Assembly (NCBI GenBank): GCA_963709085.1
Contig: CAVPVB010000007.1
Location: 682,001-746,000, forward strand
Length of the DNA: 64,000 nt
Direction: 5' to 3'
Source: Rhodovastum sp963709085
GTDB taxonomy: Bacteria > Pseudomonadota > Alphaproteobacteria > Acetobacterales > Acetobacteraceae
Part shown: positions 49,099-60,414 of the stretch, in pieces
How positions within the stretch are numbered: position 1 is the first letter of the stretch
Layout: the number at the start of each line of letters is the position of its first letter
Program-made: the position numbers and the translations under genes
The notes under the pieces: model-generated
What the model was told of the DNA's origin: nothing
Databases searched by the model: none
Seen by the model: the letters and a program-made list of their open reading frames with translations, nothing else

Positions 49099-50565
49099 AT
49101 GGTTCGTCTCGCGGTCGCCCGCCTTTGGTATTGCTCGAACAGTTTCAATCCGCGCCGCACCCGCCTGGCCGATCTGCAGCGCCATGAGTGGACCGAAGGA
49201 CGCGCGGCACTCGCCTATCTCCGTGCGCCGCGGTCTGACATCCATGGCCTGGCGGACTTCCTCTCCGTCCGTCCCGACTGGAACGTGACGATGCTGCGCT
49301 GTGCCGCCGCCCCGCCCGGCGGGCCGCTGGCCGCCGAGGTCCTCGGCACCTGGCTCTCCGATGTCGAGGAGGCCCTGCGGCCGGGCCGCTTCGACGCGCT
49401 CTACGTATCGCTGCACGGCGCCTGCCAGGCCGAGGGCGATTCCGGCGCCGACGCCACCGTGCTGCGGCGCCTGCGCCTTGTCGCCCGGCGCATCCCCATC
49501 GTGGCCAGCTTCGACAGCCACGCCAACATCTCCGACGACATGCCGCTTCTGCTTGACGCCGCCAGCGCCGCGCGCGAACCGGGCGGCGGCGCTGCCGCTG
49601 CCGTCCGTGCGCTCACCATGCTGGAGGGAATCCTGGCCGGGCGGATCAGGCCCATCGGCGCGGTGGCCCGGGTTCCCGCCGTGATGCCGCCGGGGCAGTT
49701 GCAACGGGCGATGGAGTCGCTGTGGCGCCAGGGCGAAACGCCGGCGTGTTCCTGCGCGCGGGCGCCGTTGCTCGATGCCAGCGTGTTCTCCGGCTTCGCC
49801 TGGTCCGACACCGCCTGGGCCGGTCCGGCCGCCCTGGTCTGGGCCGACCGCGACGCGGGGACCGCCCGGGAAACCGCGTCCCGGCTGGCCCAGGGGCTGG
49901 CGCGCGGGCGCGAGCCGGGCGCGGCCCCGCCGCTTTCTTCCGCCGCCGAGACGGTGGCCCGCGCCATGGTGCACGGCCACACCCTGGTGCTCGATCCGGC
50001 GGATGACCCCGATGCGGGCAGCCTCGGCGATACGACTGAATTGCTGCGGGCCGTGCTGGAGGCCGCCTGCGCTCCCGCCGTGTTCGGCGTGCTGGCCGAC
50101 CCGCGCGCGGTCGCCGCCGCCCATGCCGCCGGCGAAGGGACGACGTTCGATCAATCGCTCGGGGCCTGCCTCACGCCGGTTTTCGGACCGCCGGTAATGG
50201 CCCGGGTGCGGGTCGCCCGCCTGCTGCCGGGCATGGCCGTGCTGCAGGCCGGGCCGGTCGCCATCCTGGTGGCCGATCGGCCGACTCCCGCGGAGCCAGC
50301 CCTGCTGGAAGCCGCCGGCATCGACCTCGGCGGCCTGCGTGTGCTGGCGGTGAAGGGCGGCGAGGCGGCGCGGGCCGCCTTCGCGCAGGCCTTCCCGGTG
50401 GCGGTGGCGGCGGATTGCCCGGGTCCGTCCAGCGACGATCTCGCCGGCCTGCCGTTCATCAACGTGCCGGCGGCCCGGCGCGACCCTGAAGCGGATCAGG
50501 CAAGGCCCGCGGAGTTGGCGTCCCACCCCGCCGCCAGGGAGCAATGGACGCCGGGACCGCTCTGA
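49099..50565 (+). CDS. M81 family metallopeptidase (MlrC-like)
   Basis: A 488-residue protein of the microcystin-degradation MlrC family. The N-terminal DUF1485 domain (about 1-285) has SLHGACQAEGDSGADATVLRRLR and the metal-binding FDSHANISDD. The C-terminal MlrC domain has PADDPDAGSLGDTTELLRAVL and KGGEAARAAF. These zinc enzymes hydrolyse small peptides or amides; microcystin cleavage is known only for a few. The normal N-terminal ARLWxExNxF pattern appears as VARLWYCSNSFNP, with the usual His/Glu changed. Convergent with the efflux operon. Confidence 0.88.
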   Translation: MVRLAVARLWYCSNSFNPRRTRLADLQRHEWTEGRAALAYLRAPRSDIHGLADFLSVRPDWNVTMLRCAAAPPGGPLAAEVLGTWLSDVEEALRPGRFDALYVSLHGACQAEGDSGADATVLRRLRLVARRIPIVASFDSHANISDDMPLLLDAASAAREPGGGAAAAVRALTMLEGILAGRIRPIGAVARVPAVMPPGQLQRAMESLWRQGETPACSCARAPLLDASVFSGFAWSDTAWAGPAALVWADRDAGTARETASRLAQGLARGREPGAAPPLSSAAETVARAMVHGHTLVLDPADDPDAGSLGDTTELLRAVLEAACAPAVFGVLADPRAVAAAHAAGEGTTFDQSLGACLTPVFGPPVMARVRVARLLPGMAVLQAGPVAILVADRPTPAEPALLEAAGIDLGGLRVLAVKGGEAARAAFAQAFPVAVAADCPGPSSDDLAGLPFINVPAARRDPEADQARPAELASHPAAREQWTPGPL

Positions 50566-50613
50566 CCGAACCGGTTCGTCGCCCCCCGCGTCCCCCCCCC
50601 CGCGCCGGTCTTC

Positions 50614-52070
50614 TCACGGCAGCCACGGTTGCCCTTTGACCACCGTGTCCCGGTCGGGCAGCGCCGCCGCGGACCAGCCGCCGCCCAGCGCCTCGATCAG
50701 CGCCACGCTGGCCACCAGCCGGCTTTGCTGCACCGCCAGCGCGGCCTGCTGGTCCGACAGCAACAGGGTCTGCTCGGTGATCACGCTGGTATAGGCGACC
50801 GTGCCGGCGCGGTATTCGTTCAGCGTCACTTCCACCGCGCGCCGCGTCGAGTGCGACCGCGATCGCCTCGCGCCGCCGCCTGCTGCTCCAGGATGCGCAG
50901 GTCGGACAACGCGTCTTCCACCTGCTGGAACGCGGTCAGCACGGTCTGCCGATAGGTCGCGACCGACTGGTCATAGGTCGCCCGCGCCGCCGCCACCGCC
51001 GCGCGTGCGCGCGCCGCCGGAAAACAGCGTCTCGCTCGCCGACGCGCCCAGCGACCACACCCGGTTGCCGACGGTGAACAGCTGCGACAGCGGATTGCCG
51101 AGCGAAGCCACCCAGCGCCGACAGCGAAATGTCCGGATAGAACGCGGCGATCTGCACGCCGATCAGCGCGTTCTCCTGCCTGCATCTGCCGTTCCGCCGC
51201 CGCAATGTCGGGGCGCCGCTCCAGCAGCGCTGACGGCAGGCCGGGCGGCACCACCGGCACCTCGCTGGCCAACGGCGCCGGCGCGATCGTCAGCTCCGCC
51301 GGCGCATGCCCGGTCAGCATGGCGATCGCATGCTCGTATTGCTGGCGCTGCACGCCGACGCCGACCAGCTGCGCCTGGGTCGATTGCAACTGCGCCATGC
51401 GCGGTCACCACATCGGCGCTCGACGCGATGCCGGCATGGTACTGGTTTTCGCGTGATCTGCAGCGCACGCCGGTAGGCATCCGACCGTCTCCCGCAGCAA
51501 TTGCGCCAGCGCGTCCTCGGCGCGCAGATCGAAATAGTCGGTCGCCAGCGTCGCCTGCGCCGACAATTTCGCGTTCGCCAGATCCGCCGCACTGACCTGC
51601 GCCCCGGCGACATTGCTTTCCACCTGGCGCCGCACCTTGCCCCAGACATCGAGGTCCCACGACACGCTGCCGTTGACGCTGTACTCGGTGCCGGCCTTGC
51701 TGCTGCCGGACGACTGGAGTGACGTGAGGCCCGAGGAGCCGCGCACGCTGCCGCCGCCACCGGCGCGGGTGACGCCGGCGGTCAGCCCGACCGTGGGAAA
51801 CAGGCTGGCCCGCGCCTCCGCCACCAGCGCGACCGCGTTGCGGTACTGCGCTTCGAATTCCTTCACGGTCTGGTTGGAGACCTCCACCATCCGTTCCAGC
51901 CGGTCCAGTTCCGGATCGTGGTAGACCGACCACCACGCGCCCTTGTCCGCTGTCGTCCTGCGGCTGGCTGGGCTTCCAGCCTTGTAGTTCCTTGAACGCA
52001 GGCGACGCCGGGGCGTCGGGCGTTTGTAGTCTGGGCCGACCATGCAGCCTGCGACAAACAGCACCAACAT
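50614..52070 (-). pseudogene. NodT-type outer membrane efflux lipoprotein, multiple frameshifts
   Basis: Last gene of the RND efflux operon. A lipobox-like start (MLVLFVAGCMVGPDYKRP) leads to two outer-membrane efflux repeats: ADKGAWWSVYHDPELDRLERM, YSVNGSVSWDLDVWGKVRRQVES, and later LLERRPDIAAAERQMQ and YDQSVATYRQTVLTAFQQVEDAL. The coding is intact from 52070 to about 51483, then about eight extra bases (near 51482, 51465, 51399, 51178, 51109, 51010, 50874 and 50855) break it. Removing eight makes the length a multiple of three (482 residues). The signal peptide is very short because a repeat copy ends 8 bp upstream of its start. The same frame is open back into the preceding permease gene. 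Confidence 0.85.
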
Positions 52071-52078
52071 GGCGGCAG

Positions 52079-52165
52079 AGCCGGGACTTGCCCCGGACCC
52101 AGCAGGGGCTTTGCCCCTGTCCGCTTCGCGGCCCAGCCCACCAGGGCCACGGCCCTTGGACCGCC
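52079..52165 (-). repeat. Hairpin repeat between permease and outer-membrane genes (copy 10)
   Basis: Contains gccgggac-ttg-ccccgg, caggggctttgcccctg and ccagggccacggcccttgg, the same three modules as the copies at 40.2 and 45.6 kb. It lies between the C-terminus of the second RND permease and the lipoprotein start, with no stop codon, so both are joined in one reading frame through it. Confidence 0.85.
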
Positions 52166-55100
52166 GCATCATGCTGCTCCGGCTGGGAGAAGCGGGAAAG
52201 GCGCGCTGCCAACGCTGGCGCGCTGCCAGGCGGAAACGATCGAGATAAAGATACAGCACCGGCGTGGTGTAGAGCGTCAGCACCTGGCTCACCACCAGCC
52301 CGCCGACGATCGAAATGCCGAGCGGCCGGCGCAGCTCGCCGCCGTCGCCGAAACTCAACGCCAGCGGCAACGCGCCCAGCATGGCGGCGCAGGTGGTCAT
52401 CATGATCGGCCGGAACCGCAGCCGGCAGGCCTCGAAAGATCGCATCGCGCGGGTCCATGTCATGCGTTCGTTCCGCCTCCAGCGCGAAGTCGATCATCAT
52501 GATGGCGTTCTTCTTGACGATGCCGATCAGCAGGATCACGCCGATCAGCGCGATGATGCTGAATTCGGTGTTGAACATGCAGCAGCGCCAGCACCGCGCC
52601 GACGCCGGCCGAGGGCAGGGTGGACAGGATGGTGATCGGGTGGATGTAGCTTTCGTACAGCACGCCCAGCACGATATAGACGGCGATCAGCGCGGCGGCG
52701 ATCAGCAGCGGCTCGCTGTTCAGCGATTGCTGGAAGGTCTGCGCCGTGCCCTGGAAGCTGCCGTGGATGCTCGCCGGCATGCCGATCTGCCGCATCGCGT
52801 CCGTCGACCGCCGCGGTGGCGTCGCTGAGCGATTTGCCGGGCGCCAGGTTGAACGAAATCGTGGTGGCGACGAACAGCCCCTGATGGTTGACCGCCAGCG
52901 GCGTGTTGCCCGGGCCGATATTTGGTGAAGGCGGCCAGCGGCACCATCGTTTCCTTGCTGGTGCTGACGGCGGCGCCCGAGGAAGCGCTGCCCTTGCCGG
53001 TGTTGGCCAGCGCATTGGTCGCCGCGTTGCGCGCCGAACTGCCGGCGATGCTGGCCGCATTGGCCGCACTGCTGGCGGCGCTGCCGGCGGCGGCGACCGT
53101 GCCGATCACCGCGTTGGTCGTCTGCGTGCCGCTGGCCGGCCCGCCGGCGGTGCTGACATAGATGTCCTTCAGCGTCTCCGGCGACTGCCAGTAGCGCGGC
53201 TCCACCTCCATGATCGACATGATACTGGTTTTGCGCGCTGTAGATGGTGGACACCTGGCGCTGGCCGAACGCGTCGTACAGCGTGTTGTCGATCTGGCTG
53301 GCGTTGACGCCCAGCCGGCTGGCGGTGGCGCGGTCGATCAGCAGATCGGTTTCCAGCCCGTTCTGCTGCTGGTCGGAATTGACATCGCGCAGCACCGGGT
53401 CGTGTTCCAGCGCCGCCAGCAGCTTCGGCGCCCATTCGTACAGCAGTCGGCGGTGTTGTCGGCCTGCAGGGTGAACTGGTAGGCCGCGTTGCTCTGCCGG
53501 CCGCCGATGCGGATATCCTGGATCGGCATCAGGAACAGCCGCGCGCCCGGCACCACCGACAGCGCGCGGCGCAGCCGGCCATCACCGCGTCGATGCCGGC
53601 GCGCTGCGCCAGCGGCTTCAGCGCGACGAAGACCTAGCCGGTATTGGTCTGACCCGCCGCCGCCGCCGCTGCCCGCGCCGGTAAAGCCGACCACGCTCTG
53701 CACCGCCGGATCGTGCTGCACGATATCGATCAGTTGCGTCAGCTTCTGCTGCATCGCCTGGAACGAGATGCTCTGATCGGCCTGCATCCCGCCCATCATC
53801 CGGCCGGTATCCTGCTGCGGAAAGAAGCCCTTCGGCACGATCGATATACAGCACGACGTTCAGCGCCGACCGTGACCAGCAGCACCAGCATGACCAGCGC
53901 ACCGTGCCGCAGCGCCCAGGCCAGGCTGCGCTCGTAGAACGACAGCGCGCGATCGAACAAAGTGCGCCGCTGCGGGGCGCGACTGCGGAACCGCCGGCTG
54001 CAGCAACAGCGCGCACATCATCGGCGTGGTGGTCAGCGAGATCGCCAGCGACACCAGGATGGCCAGCGACAGCGTCACGGCGAACTCGCGGAACAGCCGG
54101 CCGACGATGCCGCCCATCAGCAGGATCGGCAGGAACACCGCGATCAGCGAGAAACTGATCGACATCACGGTGAAGCCGACCTCGCGCGCGCCCGCGCAGC
54201 GCCGCCTGCATGCGCGGCATGCCCGCCTCGATATGGCGCGAGATGTTCTCCAGCACCACGATCGCGTCGTCCACCACGAAGCCGGTGGCGACGGTCAGCG
54301 CCATCAGCGACAGATTGTCCAGGCTGTAGCCCAGCAGATACATCGTGCCGAACGTGCCGATGATCGACACCGGCACCGCGATCGCCGGGATCAGCGTCGC
54401 GCGGGCGCTGCGCAGGAACAGGAACACCACCAGCGTCACCAGGCAGCACCGCGATCAGCAGCGTCATCTCGGTGTCGCTGCAGGCTGGCGCGGATCGTCG
54501 TGGTGCGGTCGTTGGCGATCAGCAGGTCCATGTCGCGCGGCATCGCCGCCATCAGTTGCGGGATCGCCGCCTTCACGCTGTCGACCGTCTCGATGATGTT
54601 GGCGCCGGGCTGGCGGAACAGGATCACCAGCACCGCCGGCTTGCCGTTGGCGCAGCCCGGCGTTGCGCAGGTTCTCGACCGAATCCTGCACATCCGCCAC
54701 ATCCGACAGCCGCACCGCGGCGCCGTTGCGGTAGGCCACCACCAGCGGCTGGTAATCGGCCGCGTGCGAGGCCTGGTCGTTGGTGTAAAGCTGATAGTGC
54801 AGCGCCGTCGGCCTCGATCGCGCCCTTCGGGCTGTTGGCATTGGCCGAGGCCAGGGCGGCGCGCACATCCTCCAGCCCGATGCCGTATTTGAACAAGCGC
54901 GGTCGGGTTCAGTTCGACCCGCACCGCCGGCAAGGCCGCGCCGCCGATGATCACCTGGCCGATGCCGCTGATCTGCGACAGGCGTTGCGACAGCACATTG
55001 GTCGCGGCGTCGTACATCTGGCCGCGGGTCAGCGTCTTCGAGGTCAGCGCCAGGATCAGGATCGGCGCGTCGGCCGGGTTGACCTTGCGATAGGTCGGGT

Positions 55101-55476
55101 TGCTGCGCAGGCTGGTCGGCAGGTCGGCGCGCGCGGCGTTGATCGCCGCCTGCACGTCGCGCGCCGCGCCGTTGATGTCGCGATCCAGCCCGAACTGCAG
55201 CACGATCCGCGCCTGCCCGACCGAACTGGTCGAGGTCATCTCGGTCACGTCGGCGATCTGCCCGAGATGGCGCTCCAGCGGCGCGGCGACGCTGGTCGCC
55301 ACCGTATCGGGGCTGGCGCCGGGCAACTGCGCCTGCACCGAGATGGTCGGGAAATCCACCTGCGGCAGCGGCGAGACCGGCAGCTTGAAAAAGGCGAAGA
55401 TGCCGGCCAGCGCGATGCCGATGGTCAGCAGCGTGGTGGCGACCGGCCGCGCGATGAACGGGGCGGAGATGTTCAT
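52166..55476 (-). pseudogene. RND efflux permease (MdtC-like), many frameshifts and one nonsense codon
   Basis: Second permease of the operon; the ATG overlaps the stop of the first permease (ATGA at 55473-55476). PFIARPVATTLLTIGIALAG, LPQVDFPTISVQAQLPGASP and the permease motif GFVVDDAIVVLENI place it with MdtC/MuxC proteins. The first 190 residues are clean. Then the frame is lost and regained near 54897, 54808, 54658, 54480, 54442, 54197, 53995, 53875, 53848, 53660, 53580, 53450, 53224, 52918, 52802, 52575 and 52433. All but two (53580 and 53450) are explained by one extra base. A TAG at 53634-53636 replaces a Tyr in TGxVFVALKP. A 70-residue Ala/Ser/Asn-rich insert occurs in the porter domain. 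No stop separates it from the next gene. Confidence 0.85.
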
Positions 55477-58400
55477 GTCGGCGCCCCGGCCGGTCGTATC
55501 GTCGGCGGCGACGCTCTGCCGGACAGCCGCGCCGCCAGCCGGTCGAACATCAGATAGATCACCGGCGTGGTGAACAGCGTCAGCACCTGGCTGACGATCA
55601 GGCCGCCGACGATCGCCACGCCCAGCGGCCGGCGCAGTTCCGATCCGGTGCCGTTGCCCAGCATCAGCGGCAGCGCGCCCAGCAGGGCGGCCATCGTGGT
55701 CATCAGGATCGGGCGGAAGCGCAGCAGGCAGGCCTGATGGATCGCCTCGCGCGGCGGCTTGCCTTCCGTCGCGCTCGGCGTCCAGCGCGAAGTCGATCAT
55801 CATGATGGCGTTCTTCTTGACGATGCCGATCAGCAGGATGATGCCGATGATCGAAATGACGTCGATGTCGTCGCCGGCGATCCAGCAGCGCCACCAGCGC
55901 GCCGGCGCCGGCCGAGGGCAGGGTGGACAGGATGGTGATCGGGTGGATGAAGCTTTCGTACAGCACGCCCAGCACGATGTAGACGGTGACGATCGCCGCC
56001 AGCACCAGCAGCAATTCATTCGACAGCGACGCCTCCAGCGCCTGCGCCGCGCCCTGGAAGGCGGTGACGAAACTTTCCGGCAGACCGATGTCCTGCTCGG
56101 CCTGGCGGATCGCGGTCACCGCGGCGCCCAGCGACGAGCCCGGCGTCGGTATCGAATGAAATCGTCGTCGCCGGGAACTGGCCGAGATGGCTGATCTGCA
56201 GCGGCCCCGGCTTCTGCTCGAGCCGTGACGATGGACGATCAGCGGCACCTGTCCGGTGGTCGGAGGCCGCACGACGGCAGGCGGATCGCCGACAGCGCGT
56301 CCAGCGAGTTCTGCAGCGCCGGATCGGCCTCCATGATCACGCGGTACTGGTTGGACTGCGTATAGATCGTGGAGATGATGCGCTGGCCGAACAGATCGTA
56401 CAGCGCGTTGTCCACCGTCGCCGGGGTGATGCCGAAGCGCGCCGCGGTCTCGCGGTCGATCACCAGGTTCACCGTCAGCCCCTGCTGCTGCAGGTCGCTG
56501 GCGACATTCGTCAGGTCGGGCGATTGCTGCAGCCGTTCCAGCAGTTTCGGCACCCATTCGTTGAACGCCGACAGGTTCGGGTTCTCCAGCACGAACTGGT
56601 ATTGCGTGCGGCTGACGGCGGCGTCGATCGTCAGGTCCTGCACCGGCTGCAGATACAGCGACACGCCGGGGACGTCGGCGGTTTCCTGCTGCAGGCGGCG
56701 GCCGATCTCGGTCGCGTTCAGGCGTGCGGTCGTCCTTCGGCTTCAGGTTGATCAGGAAGCGGCCGCTGTTCAGCGTCATGTTGCTGCCGTCCACGCCGAT
56801 GAACGAACTCACGCTGACCACGTCGGGGTCTTTCAGGATCGCCGCCGCCAGCTCCTGCTGATGCTGCGCCATCGCGCCGTAGGACGTGGTCTGCGCGGCG
56901 ACCGAAATGCCCTGGATCACGCCGGTATCCTGCACCGGAAAGAACCCCTTCGGCACGATCGACATACAGCCAGCACCGTCACCGCCATGGTGGCCAGCGC
57001 GATCAGCAGGGTCAGCGGCTGATGCTCCAGCACCACGTTCAGCGCGCGGTCGTAGCGGCCGATCACCCAGTTGAAGCCGCGTTCCGCCGCCAGGTCGAAG
57101 CGGCTGCGCTGCGGCATCCGGCCGGTGGCGCACCAGCCGGGCGCACATCATCGGCACCAGGGTCAGCGACACCACGGCGGAAATGACGATGGTCACCGAC
57201 AGCGTGATGGCGAACTCATGGAACAGCCGGCCGACCACGTCGCCCATGAACAGCAGCGGGATCAGCACCGCGATCAGCGACACGGTCAGCGAAATGATGG
57301 TGAAGCCGATCTGCTCGCTGCCTTTCAGCGCCGCCTCCAGCGGCGCCTCGCCGGCCTCGACGTAGCGGGCGATGTTCTCGATCATGACGATGGCATCATC
57401 GACCACGAAGCCGGTGGAGATGGTCAGCGCCATCAGCGACAGATTGTCCAGGCTGAACCCCAGCAGGTACATCACCGCCAGCGTGCCGACCAGCGACAGC
57501 GGCACCGACAGGCTGGGGATGATCGTCGCCGGCAGGTTGCGCAGGAACAGGAAGATCACCAGCACCACCAGGGCCACCGCCAGCCCCAGCTCGAACTCCA
57601 CGTCGGCGACCGAGGCGCGGATGGTGGCGGTGCGGTCGGTCAGCACCGCGACATCCACCGCCGCCGGCAGGGTGGACTGCAGTTGCGGCAGCAGCGCCTT
57701 GATGGTGTCGACCACCTGCGATGACGTTGGCGCCCGGCTGGCGCTGCACGTTCAGGATCACCGCCGGCGTGGTGTTGGCCCAGGCGCCGAGCTTGGTGTT
57801 CTCGGCGCCGCTGACCACGGTCGCCACGTCCTTCAGCTGCACCGGCGCGCCGTTGCGGTAGGCGATCACCAGGCTGAGATAATCCTTCGGGTCGGTGATC
57901 TGGTCGTTGGCGTTGATCGTGGAGGCCTGCGCCGGGCCGTCGAAATTGCCCTTCGGCGTGTTGACGTTGGCATTGCCGAGCGTGGTGCGCAGATCGTCGA
58001 TGTTCAGCCCGTAGGCGGCCAGCGCGCGCGGATTGATCTGCACCCGCACCGCCGGCCGCTGGCCGCCGCTGATGCTGACCAGGCCGACGCCGGGCTGCTG
58101 CGAGATCTTCTGCGCCAGCCGCGTGTCGCCCATGATCCTCGACCTGGGTCAGCGGCAGGGTCTTCGAGGTCAGCGCCAGCGTCAGGATCGGCGCGTCGGC
58201 CGGGTTGACCTTGGCGTAGATCGGCGGCGCCGGCAGGTCGGACGGCAGCAGGTTGCCGGCCGCGTTGATCGCCGCCTGCACCTCCTGCTCGGCGATATCC
58301 AGGCTGAGATCGAGGCTGAACTGCAGGGTGATCACCGATGCCCCGGCCGAACTGGTCGAGAACATCTGGTTCAGGCTCGGCATCTGGCCGAACTGCACCT

Positions 58401-58602
58401 CCAGCGGCGAGGTGACCGAGGAGGTCATCACCTCCGGACTGGCGCCGGGATAGAAGGTCTGCACCTGGATGGTCGGGTAATCGACCTCGGGCAGGGCGGA
58501 GATCGGCAGGAAGCGATAGGCGACGATGCCGACCAGCAGGATCGCGGCCATCAGCAGCGTGGTCGCGACCGGCCGCAGGATGAAGGGGCGTGACGGGTTC
58601 AT
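55473..58602 (-). pseudogene. RND efflux permease (MdtB-like), many frameshifts
   Basis: First permease of the operon. PFILRPVATTLLMAAILLVG, LPEVDYPTIQVQTFYPGASP, GFVVDDAIVMIENI and VPKGFFPVQDTG identify an HAE1/MdtB-type proton-driven drug or metal-chelate exporter. The reading frame changes near 58137, 57721, 57122, 56965, 56728, 56270, 56225, 56145, 55885 and 55768. Treating all as single extra bases (13, with pairs at three sites) leaves 1038 codons, the normal RND length. No in-frame stop was seen in the repaired sequence. It starts 34 bp after the adaptor gene. Either the gene is dead, or the sequence has consensus errors. Confidence 0.88.
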
Positions 58603-58636
58603 GCGGCGCGTCCGCGGTCAGGCCGGAGGACGCGGA

Positions 58637-59976
58637 TCATGGTGCCGGCTGTTGATGGCGCTGGCCGTGCTGGCCCTCCGGGCGTGGCCCGGCGGGGGCC
58701 TGCCCCGGCTGGCCGTGTCGCTGGCCCTGCCCCGGTGCCTCGGCCGGGGCCGGCACGGTCACCGGCGCGCCGTCGCGCAGCCGGTCGGTGCCGTCGGTCA
58801 CCACCCGCTCGCCGGGCTGCAGCCCCGACAGCACCGCCATATAGCCGCCATCGGTCGGCCCGAGCTTCACCGGACGCACCGACACGGTGTTGTCCGCCGT
58901 GATGACATACACATAAGTGCCCGGCTCGCCGCGCTGCACCGCCGGCACCGGCACCCGGACGGTGTCGTGCATCGTGTTCGACCAGCAGCCGGGCGTTGAC
59001 GAACTGGTTCGGGTACAGCAGCTCATCCGGATTGGCGAACATGGCGCGCAGCTTGATGGTGCCGGTGGTGGTGTCGATCTGGTTGTCCAGCGTGGCCAGT
59101 TGCCCGGTGGCAAGCCGCCGCACATTGGCCCGGTCATAGGCCTCCACGCTCAGCGTGGCGCCGGCGCGCACCCGCTGGACGATGTCGGGCAAATTGTCTT
59201 CCGGCACCGCGAACACCACCGAGATCGGCTGCATCTGGGTGATCACCACCAGGCCGCTGGCGGTGCTGGTCTGCACGTAATTGCCGGGATCGACCTGGCG
59301 CAGCCCGATCTGCCCGTCGATCGGCGAAATGATATGGCAATAGACCAGGTTGAGTTTGGCGCTGTCCACCGCACCCTGGTCGGTCTGCACCGAGCCGGTG
59401 TATTGCGCCACCAGATAACGCTGGTCGTCCACCTGTTGCTGGGCGATCGAATCCTGCCGCCCCAGGGTCTGGTATCGTTTCAGGTCGGTCTGCGCCTGCT
59501 GCAGCAGCCCCTGGTCATGCGCAAGCTGGCCCTGCGCCTGTTCCAGCGCCACCTGATAGGGTCGCGGGTCGATCTGCGCCAGGAAGTCGCCCTTTTTGAC
59601 CAGCTGCCCTTCCTGGAACGCCGACCTCGGTCAACTGGCCGTTGATCTGGGTCTGCACCGTCACCGTGTCGAGCGAGGTCACCGTGCCCAGCTCGTTCAG
59701 CACGATGCGGATATCGCCCTTGTCGATGGTCGCGGCGCCGACCGGCTGCGGCGGAAGCTGCGAGCCTCGCCCGGCGCCGCTGCGCCCGCCCGGCGCCGCT
59801 GCGGGCCGCGACCACCAGTACCAGCCGCCTCCCAGCGCGGCGGCGATCAGCACAACCAGGACAAGCCGGCCGCGCCAGCGCGAGCGGCGGCGGAGGGTGG
59901 TTCGATCGGGCGGGTTGTCGCGCGACAACGGTGCCGGTTCGATCGCCGGTGCCGTCCGGTCGACGCGATTATCCAT
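58637..59976 (-). pseudogene. RND periplasmic adaptor (MdtA-like), two frameshifts
   Basis: First gene of the efflux operon. An N-terminal membrane anchor (about 38-55, GRLVLVVLIAAALGGGWYWW), barrel-sandwich and coiled-coil segments (VGAATIDKGDIRIVLNELGTV, YQVALEQAQGQLAHDQGLL, SPIDGQIGLRQVDPGNYV) and the beta-barrel domain (FAVPEDNLPDIVQRVRAG) are typical of membrane-fusion proteins. One extra base near 59627 (gtcGgcgttc) and one near 58980 break it. Removing both gives 445 residues. The C-terminus is a Pro/Gly/Gln-rich tail. Transcribed away from the YXWXGXW gene. Confidence 0.88.
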
Positions 59977-60414
59977 TCAGTCACACTCCGCCTGTTGCCG
60001 TCCTGCCTGTTGCCGTCCGGGTGCGTCCGAACATGGGGGCCGACGCTGTGATACCAAGCACGCTTTGCGCCGGACAACCGTCAGCGGCAAGCGGCGGCCC
60101 GATCGCGAGCCAGACCTTATGGGAAATTGTCGCAAGCGGCGTGCCACGGCGGTGGCGGCGGAATTCATGCCATTCCCGCCCCTGCCGGGCTGTCTTGCCG
60201 TCCGGATGCCGGACAGCGGTGGCGACAGACCGGACACTTAAGGACGCCAACGCCCCCGGCGGAGTTGCGGAAAACCATTCCTGAACAACGGCGGCAGGTG
60301 AAGCGGAAATCTGGCGCATCGTTTGCTTTCCCGCGGGCGAACGCATGAACCGGGTCCGCCCGGCGGCCGTTGCGCCGGCCGGGGCGGTCGAACCAGGGGA
60401 GGAGGGAGGACCTC
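59977..60414. other. Divergent promoter region of the efflux operon and YXWXGXW gene
   Basis: About 440 bp without a supportable gene between the adaptor (minus) and the small secreted protein (plus). It is somewhat AT-richer than the neighbours. I saw no clear operator or regulator gene for the efflux operon. Confidence 0.5.

Noticed and set aside
50567..50580. Palindrome cgaaccggttcg between the M81 peptidase and efflux genes as a terminator
   Set aside because: A short stem with no loop and no T-run; could be chance in this composition.
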